A DNA stretch of 21,328 nucleotides from Maribacter sp. (GTDB lineage: Bacteria > Bacteroidota > Bacteroidia > Flavobacteriales > Flavobacteriaceae), in NCBI GenBank assembly GCA_018679695.1, contig JAHHKH010000467.1:1-21328 (forward strand). The letters are read 5' to 3'. A program made the position numbers and the translations under genes. The notes under the pieces are model-generated. The model was given only the letters and a program-made list of their open reading frames with translations. It was not told the DNA's origin and ran no database searches. This document shows, piece after piece, positions 1 to 7,600 of the stretch; positions within the stretch are counted from its first letter, which is position 1, and each line of letters begins with the position of its first letter.

Positions 1-360
1 AACGATTCCGTCTGCCTTACCTGTGTTTTTAAATGTACCCAGTTCCTGAACCACCATGTCGTCTTTCGCAAGGAAAAAGCGTATTGATTTTGTCGCGGCT
101 ATATTGACGGTATTCCATTCCAATTCGGCAGGATCCGGAATGGTCCAAATGGTACTGCTGTTGGGGGAAGTAATACCTATCGAAGATTTAAGATTGTCGT
201 AATCGTCAACTTCATTAAGGGATTTGAGGCTGTTTCTCCCAGAGGGGGAGTTAAGGCTAACTACAAATTCATTATCCAGCGTAGAGAAATCAAATCCATT
301 GGAATTACCCTGTGAAAATTGACACAGCATACATACACAAAGAAAAATAATAGCTCTCAT
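1..360 (-). CDS. Secreted protein of unknown function, 5' part only
   Basis: An open frame runs leftward from an ATG at 360-358 to the window edge without a stop, giving 120 residues of an incomplete protein. The first 18 or so residues (MRAIIFLCVCMLCQFSQG) form a short hydrophobic signal peptide, so the product is exported. The mature part is rich in Ser, Asn and Asp and contains a segment near residues 70-110 (TIWTIPDPAELEWN, then SIRFFLAKDDMVVQELGTF) that looks like beta-strands. I do not recognise a family, and the C-terminal part, which may carry the defining domain, lies outside the window. It is divergent from the gene starting at 542, and the shared upstream region contains a 9-bp inverted repeat. 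Confidence 0.7.
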   Translation of the reverse strand, partial: MRAIIFLCVCMLCQFSQGNSNGFDFSTLDNEFVVSLNSPSGRNSLKSLNEVDDYDNLKSSIGITSPNSSTIWTIPDPAELEWNTVNIAATKSIRFFLAKDDMVVQELGTFKNTGKADGIV

Positions 361-384
361 CGTTAATTGAATTACCACTAGTAA

Positions 385-417
385 ATTGGCATATCTAGAA
401 TCAAATGTTATGCCAAT
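385..417. repeat. Perfect 9-bp inverted repeat between divergent genes
   Basis: ATTGGCATA at 385-393 is the exact reverse complement of TATGCCAAT at 409-417, with a 15-base spacer. It lies in the 181-base gap between the leftward gene (start 360) and the rightward gene (start 542), about 25 bases upstream of the leftward ATG. No T-run follows on either strand, so an operator is more likely than a terminator. The rest of the gap holds nothing else I can support. Confidence 0.5.
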
Positions 418-541
418 CGCTATAATAACGAAAATTCGTTCTAATTATTTGCTTTATCGACTATTTGTTTAAGTAGTGCGATACCCTATAGGATTTCTTT
501 GTAGATTTAATCATACGATTCCCATTAAACGTACTGTTATA

Positions 542-1477
542 ATGCAAAAAGAAGACCTAGTTGAATGCCATAAAAGAATCACTCCTTTTGTGCATAATAC
601 CCCAATACATACCTCCCGTCTATTGGATAGGATTGTAGATGCCTCGCTTTTTTTCAAGTGCGAGAATTTTCAGAGAATGGGGGCCTACAAAATGCGGGGT
701 GCTACGAATGCCATTTTACAATTGACCAATGAGCAAAGAAAAAAGGGTGTGGTAACCCATTCATCGGGCAATTTTGCACAAGCCTTATCACTAGCGGCAA
801 AAAGCCTGGGGGTCAAAGCCTATATCGTAATGCCTTCTTCGGCTCCTCAGGTAAAGAAAGATGCGGTTAAGGAATACAGTGGGACCATAATTGAATGCGA
901 GCCGACTTTGGAGGCAAGGAAAGCAATGGCAGACCGAATTCAGACTGAAACCGGGGCAACTTTTATCCACCCGTCCAATGATTTGAATGTGATCGCCGGT
1001 CAAGGTACGGCTTGTATGGAGTTGTTGCAGGAGCACCCGGATCTTGATATTGTTGTAGTACCTGTTGGTGGTGGCGGACTCATTGCCGGTACGGCTCTTG
1101 CTGCGCATTATTTTGGTGAAAATTGTAAAGTGATCGGGGGTGAACCCTTTGAAGTGGATGATGCGTATCGCTCCTTACTAAGTGGAAAAATTGAATCAAA
1201 TGAATCCACGAATACCATTGCGGATGGACTCAAAACCCAGCTCGGGGACAAGAATTTCCCTTTGATACAAAAGTATGTTGATCGTATTATCCGCGTGAAT
1301 GAAGAAGAAATCATTGAAGCCATGCGATTGCTATGGGAACGCATGAAAATCATCATTGAACCTTCAAGCGCAGTTGCTTTTGCCGCGGTACTACGTGAAA
1401 AGGATATATTTAAGAACAAGAAAGTTGGGATTATCATTTCTGGCGGTAATGTTGACCTAAAAAACCTTCCATTTTAA
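542..1477 (+). CDS. Threonine/serine dehydratase or serine racemase family enzyme (PLP, fold type II)
   Basis: This is a cytosolic PLP enzyme of 311 residues, the usual size for short single-domain threonine dehydratases and serine racemases (no C-terminal ACT regulatory domain). Seen in the sequence: the PLP-lysine motif GAYKMRGA with Lys50, the SSGNFAQAL phosphate/substrate loop, the glycine-rich cofactor phosphate-binding loop VPVGGGGLIAGTA, and PSSAVAFAA plus a terminal SGGNVDL. Family knowledge gives three possible activities: L-threonine or L-serine deamination, serine racemisation, or 3-hydroxyaspartate ammonia-lyase; the sequence alone does not decide. I chose the ATG at 542 because it begins the conserved N-terminus; a GTG at 476 would add 22 unconserved-looking residues. 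The next gene starts 9 bases after the stop, so the two are probably co-transcribed. Confidence 0.87.
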   Translation: MQKEDLVECHKRITPFVHNTPIHTSRLLDRIVDASLFFKCENFQRMGAYKMRGATNAILQLTNEQRKKGVVTHSSGNFAQALSLAAKSLGVKAYIVMPSSAPQVKKDAVKEYSGTIIECEPTLEARKAMADRIQTETGATFIHPSNDLNVIAGQGTACMELLQEHPDLDIVVVPVGGGGLIAGTALAAHYFGENCKVIGGEPFEVDDAYRSLLSGKIESNESTNTIADGLKTQLGDKNFPLIQKYVDRIIRVNEEEIIEAMRLLWERMKIIIEPSSAVAFAAVLREKDIFKNKKVGIIISGGNVDLKNLPF

Positions 1478-1486
1478 TAATTTGTC

Positions 1487-2881
1487 ATGCTCAACTATCG
1501 ATTTTTAGTTTCTTTGGTCTTGTCTTTTGGTATTGCAATATCATGCAAGGAAAAAGTCCCGGATGAAAATAGTCGTGTTAAAAATGAATTGGTCGATTCG
1601 ACCTTTGCATATACTTCGTATGCAAAAAGCCCGAATGATCTGATATTATCCCGTAAGGCATATAAAGATAAATTACATGGCTTTTGGTTGGGACAATGCA
1701 TTGCCAATTGGACAGGCTTGGTCACCGAAATGGATAAAATTGGAATACCTACCAAAGAAGGGAAGGGAGCTGGGTTTTATACCCGTGAGGATTGGGGGCA
1801 ACCTGATCAACCCAATATTTGGGGCTCCAATGATTTATCGGGCACCATAGATTTTTTATATGCTGCCGAGGATAGCATATGGGGCGCCGATGATGATACC
1901 GATATTGAATACATTTATCAAAACCTATTGTATAACAACAGAACCAGTATGCTTACGGGAGAACAGATCAAGGAAGGTTGGTTAAAGCATATGAAGCATG
2001 GGGAAGAGAATTTTCTATGGGTTTCCAACCAAACGGCATTGGACCTTATGATTGAAGGCGTTGTACCACCAATGACAAGCGACCCGGAAGTAAATCCCGA
2101 TTATGAAATGATCGATGCGCAATTGACCACCGAAATATTTGGTTTTTTTGCCCCTACACGACCAGATATAGCTTTGAAAATGGCACATTTGCCCATACAG
2201 ACCGTTGCGAGGAAAAATGCCGAGTGGATTTCAGAATTCAATGTGATCATGTATTCCCTTGCGCCTTTGGCGGATGAAAATAAATCTACCAAAGATAACC
2301 TGCTCTGGATGGCCAACGTAGCACGCAAACGCCTTCCCAATGATTCGTATTCGGCAAAAATGTATGACTTCGTTTTGGATACATATCTGGCAGGGGCAAT
2401 TTGGGAAGAAGCCAGGGATGCACTCCATGAAAAATATCAAATTAGACAAGAAGATGGATATCTGTGGGCCACTAAAGATGAGGTATGCAATGGCTGCTTT
2501 GCCGCTGGAATCAATTTTGGGGCAAGTATCGTTAGTTTGTTATATGGTGAAGGTGATATCAAGGAAACCATTAAAATAGGTACCTTGGCCGGTTGGGATT
2601 CTGATAACCCTACGGCTACCTGGGGCGGACTATTGGGTTTTATGTTGGGCAAGGAGGGTGTTGAAAAGGCCTTTGACAAGAAGTTTGCGAATAGGTTCAA
2701 TATTCACAGGACCCGTGTAGGTTTTCCAAATAATGGTGTCGATACCTTCGAGGACATGGCAAAGATGGGCATCTACGTAATAGATAGGGTGGTGCAAGAA
2801 CAAATGAGCGGTGGAGTCGATCTTGGGAAAGACGTTTGGTATATTCCCAAAACAGGTCTTGATATTGTACCCGCGCAGTGA
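1487..2881 (+). CDS. ADP-ribosylglycohydrolase-fold lipoprotein
   Basis: A 464-residue protein beginning with a lipoprotein signal (MLNYRFLVSLVLSFGIAISC; lipidated Cys20), so it should be membrane-anchored outside the cytoplasm. The rest matches the ADP-ribosylglycohydrolase (ARH, DraG-like) family: KLHGFWLGQCIANWTGL near residues 61-77, the metal-site motif ADDDTDIEYI with Asp135-Asp137 and Asp139, and the C-terminal metal motif GWDSDNPTATWGG with Asp371 and Asp373. In the family these Asp residues bind two Mg2+ ions and the enzymes remove ADP-ribose from proteins or small molecules. An extracytoplasmic location is at odds with a role on cytosolic ADP-ribosylated proteins, so the substrate may be another glycoside or nucleoside. 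It follows the PLP enzyme by 9 bases, suggesting an operon. Confidence 0.85.
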   Translation: MLNYRFLVSLVLSFGIAISCKEKVPDENSRVKNELVDSTFAYTSYAKSPNDLILSRKAYKDKLHGFWLGQCIANWTGLVTEMDKIGIPTKEGKGAGFYTREDWGQPDQPNIWGSNDLSGTIDFLYAAEDSIWGADDDTDIEYIYQNLLYNNRTSMLTGEQIKEGWLKHMKHGEENFLWVSNQTALDLMIEGVVPPMTSDPEVNPDYEMIDAQLTTEIFGFFAPTRPDIALKMAHLPIQTVARKNAEWISEFNVIMYSLAPLADENKSTKDNLLWMANVARKRLPNDSYSAKMYDFVLDTYLAGAIWEEARDALHEKYQIRQEDGYLWATKDEVCNGCFAAGINFGASIVSLLYGEGDIKETIKIGTLAGWDSDNPTATWGGLLGFMLGKEGVEKAFDKKFANRFNIHRTRVGFPNNGVDTFEDMAKMGIYVIDRVVQEQMSGGVDLGKDVWYIPKTGLDIVPAQ

Positions 2882-2931
2882 CCATATCACCCCACATTTT
2901 CCCTAAAAAGCAGTATTTCATCAGTTTTTAG

Positions 2932-2970
2932 AACCCCTTAAACTAATATTTAGCCTTGTACCTAGGGGTT
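2932..2970. repeat. 7-bp inverted repeat upstream of the small membrane protein gene
   Basis: AACCCCT at 2932-2938 pairs with AGGGGTT at 2964-2970 across a 25-base spacer. It lies between the ARH lipoprotein stop (2881) and the small gene at 3021. It has no T-run to mark a terminator, and the arms are short, so chance is possible. A role as operator for the small gene is a guess. Confidence 0.2.
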
Positions 2971-3020
2971 AGCATGGCTTTTGTTGTTTTAGTAATATAT
3001 AATGATAAAATAATATGATT

Positions 3021-3191
3021 ATGAAGACAACATTACTTATAAAGGAGATTTATTTGGAAGGATTTAGGAATTTGGGACATATAATCATCAAAAACTATTT
3101 TAAGGCTTTTGCATGGTTCAGTTTTATACTGTTCTTTATTGTACTCTACGCTTTTATTTATAGGGTATCTACAGGATTCGCTTTTAACTAG
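3021..3191 (+). CDS. Small single-pass membrane protein, DUF6747-like
   Basis: A 56-codon ORF starting ATGAAGACA and ending TAG at 3189-3191; an in-frame ATG at 3015 would add two residues. The product starts MKTTLLIKEIYLEGFRNLG, a short amphipathic N-terminus, followed by a hydrophobic segment (about residues 29-47, including AWFSFILFFIVLYAFIY) that should cross the membrane once, and a short tail RVSTGFAFN. The layout and the motifs KEIYLEGFRNLG and GFAF match what I remember of the small flavobacterial family DUF6747, whose function is unknown to me; I could not check this. It lies between an ARH lipoprotein gene and the polymerase pair, on the same strand as both. A hairpin-like inverted repeat follows at 3213-3250. 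Confidence 0.65.
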   Translation: MKTTLLIKEIYLEGFRNLGHIIIKNYFKAFAWFSFILFFIVLYAFIYRVSTGFAFN

Positions 3192-3212
3192 ACAAAAAAG
3201 TTCAAAATATAA

Positions 3213-3250
3213 TTATGGATATATTCCAAAAAATGGGAAATAATCCATAA
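3213..3250. repeat. 8-bp perfect inverted repeat, extendable stem, before dinB
   Basis: TTATGGAT (3213-3220) is the reverse complement of ATCCATAA (3243-3250). Inside it TATTCC and GGGAAATA can pair with one bulged base, giving a stem of about 14 bp with an A-rich loop. It could be a terminator of the small upstream gene, but no clean T-run follows directly. It could also be a regulatory site of the polymerase cassette, since it ends 25 bases before the dinB-type start. Confidence 0.4.
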
Positions 3251-3257
3251 ATTAGTT

Positions 3258-3271
3258 GTCCTTTTTAGGAC
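3258..3271. promoter_or_regulatory. Putative operator dyad GTCCT-N4-AGGAC
   Basis: GTCCTTTTTAGGAC is a perfect dyad with 5-bp arms around a TTTT centre, ending five bases before the ATG of the Y-family polymerase gene. Its position would let a bound repressor block transcription or initiation. DNA-damage polymerase cassettes are normally under a LexA-like or S24-peptidase repressor, but no such repressor gene is in this window. The operator role is inferred from position and symmetry only. Confidence 0.4.
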
Positions 3272-3275
3272 GGCT

Positions 3276-4490
3276 ATGAACAAAACCATACTTCATTTAG
3301 ATCTGGATACTTTTTTTGTATCCGTAGAGCGACTCTTGGACAGCGAGTTGCAAAACCGACCCCTATTGGTGGGTGGTACCAGTGATCGTGGCGTGGTAGC
3401 TGCCTGTAGTTATGAGACCCGTGGTTTCGGGGTGCACTCGGGCATGCCCATGAAAATGGCACGGGAACTATGTCCCGAAGCAGTGGTCATTAAGGGTAAT
3501 GCAGGCACCTATAGCAAGCATTCCGATATGGTCACCGATATCATCAAGGAGCAGGTGCCCTTGTTCGAGAAATCGAGTATCGATGAGTTTTATGCCGATC
3601 TCTCGGGGATGGACCGCTTTTTTGGTTGCTACCAGTACGCTTCCGAACTTCGGAATAGAATCATCAAGGAAACAGGATTGCCCATTTCTTTTGGACTTTC
3701 AGTAAATAAAGTGGTCTCTAAAGTGGCCACCAATGAGGCCAAGCCCAACAATCAGCTGAAAGTCGATTTTGGGTACGAGAAACCTTTCTTGGCACCATTA
3801 TCCATTAAAAAAATACCTATGGTAGGTGATAAGACCTACCAGACCCTTCGCAATTTGGGATTGCGAAAAGTAAAGACCGTTCAAGAGATGCCGATGGACC
3901 TTATGCAACGGGTACTGGGTAAGAATGGTGTGGTAATCTGGAAACGTTCCAATGGGGTCGATAATACCCCCGTGATTCCCTTCTGCGAGCGTAAATCAAT
4001 TTCCAATGAACGCACTTTTGATAAGGATACCATAGATATGGCGAAACTTCGTGGCATTCTTTTGGCAATGACCGAAAATTTGGCCTTTCAGCTGCGTAGG
4101 GGCGAAAAATTAACGGCCTGCATTGCGGTAAAGATCCGCTACTCCGATTTTAATACCTATACCAAACAAATGCGCATTCCGTATACGAGCGCCGACCATA
4201 TCCTCATTCCCAAGATTCTGGAGTTGTTCAAGGCATTATACAACAGAAGATTGTTGGTAAGGTTGGTGGGCATACGGTTCAGCCATTTGGTATCGGGTAA
4301 TTATCAGATCAACCTTTTTGATGATACCGAAGAGGCGTTGAACCTCTATGCGGCTATGGATCATATTCGGGAACGTTATGGCGATAAGAGTGTGGTGCGG
4401 GCCTCGGCCATGGGTGCCAGGACCATTGGTAGAATGCACAACCCCTTCAACGGGCAACCGCCGATTGTATTGGCGCATCGAAAACAATGA
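3276..4490 (+). CDS. dinB: Y-family translesion DNA polymerase (DinB/Pol IV-UmuC type)
   Basis: A 404-residue Y-family polymerase that copies damaged DNA in the cytoplasm. The palm motifs are intact: HLDLDTFFVSVE (catalytic Asp9) and SSIDEFYADLSG (catalytic Asp103-Glu104). The steric-gate neighbourhood is DTFFVSVE, the fingers carry AACSYETRGFGVHSGMPM, and the helix-hairpin-helix region GDKTYQTLRNLGLRKV lies near residues 190-205. A clamp-binding pentapeptide QINLF at 344-348, followed by two Asp, should tether it to the beta sliding clamp. Because the catalytic carboxylates are present this is not a catalytically dead ImuB. It is about 50 residues longer than E. coli Pol IV, mostly at the C-terminus. 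It is followed by a DnaE-type polymerase on the same strand, which suggests a mutagenesis cassette. The start codon is preceded by a dyad at 3258-3271. Confidence 0.92.
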   Translation: MNKTILHLDLDTFFVSVERLLDSELQNRPLLVGGTSDRGVVAACSYETRGFGVHSGMPMKMARELCPEAVVIKGNAGTYSKHSDMVTDIIKEQVPLFEKSSIDEFYADLSGMDRFFGCYQYASELRNRIIKETGLPISFGLSVNKVVSKVATNEAKPNNQLKVDFGYEKPFLAPLSIKKIPMVGDKTYQTLRNLGLRKVKTVQEMPMDLMQRVLGKNGVVIWKRSNGVDNTPVIPFCERKSISNERTFDKDTIDMAKLRGILLAMTENLAFQLRRGEKLTACIAVKIRYSDFNTYTKQMRIPYTSADHILIPKILELFKALYNRRLLVRLVGIRFSHLVSGNYQINLFDDTEEALNLYAAMDHIRERYGDKSVVRASAMGARTIGRMHNPFNGQPPIVLAHRKQ

Positions 4491-4571
4491 AAGTAGTATT
4501 GGGTACGGAGAGGTGTAAGTTCCAATATTTTATGAAGGGTTTGACTTTTCCGGGAAGGGATTGCGCGCTGG

Positions 4572-4605
4572 CGTCTTCACGAGGAGTCTGCGACGAAGTG
4601 ATCTC
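4572..4605. repeat. Possible interspersed palindromic repeat fragment
   Basis: Read on the minus strand this stretch runs GAGATCACTTCGTCGC, then CTCCTCGTGAAGACG. It resembles the widespread short dispersed element containing TTCGTCGC...CTCCTCG with imperfectly complementary ends (TCAC/GTGA here). Only one copy is visible in the window, so its repeated nature rests on memory. It lies in the 206-base gap between dinB and dnaE, where I find no gene. Confidence 0.35.
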
Positions 4606-4672
4606 TTTGTTCGAAACATGAATCAAGAAGCTATGCTTATGTAAACTGGTATCAAACATCCAAAATCCAATG

Positions 4673-4691
4673 TCTAAGATCTAAAATCTAA
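4673..4691 (+). repeat. Heptamer tandem repeat TCTAARA just before dnaE
   Basis: TCTAAGA, TCTAAAA and a partial TCTAA follow each other directly (4673-4691), and a further TCTATCTAAA lies at 4698-4707 inside the start of the dnaE frame. This low-complexity array abuts the point where the dnaE start codon should be. It may be a small dispersed or slippage-prone element. Confidence 0.45.
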
Positions 4692-4696
4692 CGCAT

Positions 4697-7600
4697 ATCT
4701 ATCTAAATTGCCACACATATTACAGCATACGCTTCGGAACCTTTTCCGAACTGGCACTCTTGCAATTGGCCCAAGCGAACCATGTGACCCAATTGGCACT
4801 GACCGATATCAACAACACCTCAGCCGGACTCAATTTTGTACGTAAGGCCAAACAATTCAACATACGGCCTATCCTCGGTATCGATTTTAGGAATGGGGTA
4901 GATCCATGCTTTGTGGGTATTGCCAAGAACAACGAAGGCTATCAGGAATTGAATGCCTTTTTATCGTGGCATTTGCATAAAGAGAAAGCACTACCTGCCA
5001 TTGCCCCACATTTTGATAATGCCTATATCATTTATCCCTTTGAAAAAGTATTGCTCAATGACCAGATTACCTTTTCCGATGACGAGTACATTGGTGTTTC
5101 TATTACCGATCTGCGGCGATTGCCATTTTCCAGGTTGGTGGAGCTAAAGACCAAATTGGTGGTATTGCAGCCTGTCACCTTTAGGAACAAACGCGATTTT
5201 AATGCGCATCGGCTCTTACGTGCCATCGACAATAATGTACTGTTGAGCAAATTGCCCAAGAGCGAAGAGGCTTCCGAGGATGAAAAGATGTTCCCTGTTC
5301 AGAATCTGGCAGCGGCCTTTTCGGAATACCCCTTTATTTTGGAGAATACCGAGAAGCTGATGAATTCCTGCAGTATACATTTCGATTTTTTGGAGGGGCG
5401 TGAACCCCAGAACCAAAAGACCTATCTAAAGACTAAGGAAGAAGACGAAAAGCTACTCGAACAATTATGCCAAAAAGGGTTGCCCTATCGCTATCCCCAA
5501 GTGAATGAGGATATTCTAAATCGGTTGGACAAAGAATTGACCCTCATCAAGAAAATGGGCTTCGTCTCCTATTTCCTTATCAATTGGGATATTGTCTCCC
5601 ATGCCCAAAAGAAGGGTTTTTTCTATGTGGGCCGGGGTAGTGGGGCCAATAGTATTGTGGCCTATCTATTGCGGATTACCGATGTGGACCCCATAGAACT
5701 CGACCTGTATTTTGAACGCTTTATTAATCTGTATCGAGTGAATCCGCCTGACTTTGATATCGATTTTTCATGGCGTGACCGTGAGGAAATGACCCAATAC
5801 ATCTTTGACACTTTTGAAAACGTCGTGCTTTTGGGTACCTACGTTACCTTTAAGCATAGAGGCGTAGTACGTGAACTGGGTAAGGTATTCGGACTCCCAA
5901 AGAGCGAGATCGATCTATTGTCCGATGGGCGGTACCAACCTTCAAGGTTGGATGAGGTTTCGCATTTGGTCTTAAAGTATGGGGAATTGATCAAGGGTAT
6001 GCCCAATTATCTAAGTATTCATGCCAGTGGTATTCTAATCAGCGAAAAGCCGGTACATTATTTTTCGGCCACCCACTTGCCACCCAAGGGTTTTGCCACG
6101 ATTATGTTCGACATGGTCATTGCTGAGGATGTAGGCTTGTATAAGTTCGATATTCTAGGACAGCGGGGGTTGGCAAAAATAAAAGAGACCTTAGAGATTT
6201 TGGAAGACAGTCGCCCCGAGGAAGCCTCAAAGTTCGATATTCATGATATCAAAGCCTTTAAAAACGACCCCAATATCAATAACATGATAAAGAGTGCCCA
6301 ATGTATGGGGTGTTTTTATGTAGAGTCGCCGGCCATGCGCATGTTGCTTAAAAAATTGCAAGTAGACAATTATTTGGGCTTGGTGGCCGCAAGTTCGATC
6401 ATACGACCTGGGGTGTCTAAAAGCGGCATGATGCGAGAGTATATTCTAAGGCACCGTAATCCTGGTAGGGCAAAGGAAAAAGCACATCCGGTGATGTTGG
6501 ATATTATGCCAGAGACCTATGGTGTTATGGTCTATCAGGAAGATGTGATCAAAGTGGCTAACTGCTTCGCAGGCCTCGATTTGGGAGAGGCCGATGTATT
6601 GCGTAGGGGTATGAGCGGTAAATTCCGTTCGCGGGAGGAATTTCAAAAGGTAAAGGATAAGTTTATCGATAATTGCCGGGAAAAGGAGTATGATGAGAAA
6701 CTTATTTTTGAAATTTGGGACCAGATTGCCAGTTTTGCAGGCTATGCCTTTGCCAAAGGGCATTCCGCTTCCTATGCCGTAGAGAGTTACCAAAGTCTCT
6801 TCTTGAGGGCCTATTATCCGTTGGAATATATGGTAGCCGTACTCAACAATGGAGGTGGTTTTTACCGTGCCGAAAGTTATATTCACGAGGCCCGCATGCT
6901 GGGCGCCATCATTCACGCCCCCTGTGTGAACAAAAGCCAGCCTGCCAATTGTATTTATGGTACACATCTGTATTTGGGCCTTATGTATTTAAAGGAGTTG
7001 GAAAGTCGGGTTATGGATCGTATCCTCAAGGAAAGAATGGCGAACGGGCCTTTTATTTCCTTGGCCGATTTTCTGGATCGCGTGGTCATCTCCATAGAAC
7101 AGGTGAGTATCCTTATCCGTATCGATGCTTTTCGGTTTACTAAGGTCAATCAACACGAGTTATTGTGGCAGGCGCATTTGTTCCTTTCCAAGGGGATGTT
7201 GGTAGAACACCCAAAGCTCTTTCCGCCACGACACCAGAAGTTCAGTATTCCCAAGATGCATACCACCGACCTCGAAATGGCCTTTACCCAATTGGAACTT
7301 TTGGGTTTTTGCCTCTGCAGCCCTTTTGAGTTATTGAAAGAGCCACCCAAGAACGACCATGGCAGTAGGGATTTGGATCGCTATTTGGGAAACCATATCG
7401 ATATTTATGGCTATTTGGTCACGGTCAAGAATACCAGCACCCATAATGGAAAGCGCATGCATTTTGCGACGCTATTGGACCAACAGGGCGAGGTTTTCGA
7501 TACGGTACTTTTTCCACCCGTAGCGGCCAAATACTATTTTAGGGGCAGGGGCGTATACCGATTTTATGGCAAGGTGGTAAGCGAGTTTGGGTTTTTGAGT

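Noticed and set aside
476..541. Upstream GTG start for the PLP enzyme
   Set aside because: It adds 22 residues without family character; ATG 542 begins the conserved N-terminus.
6446..6967. 173-codon minus-strand frame within dnaE
   Set aside because: It is the antisense shadow of the clearly coding DnaE frame.
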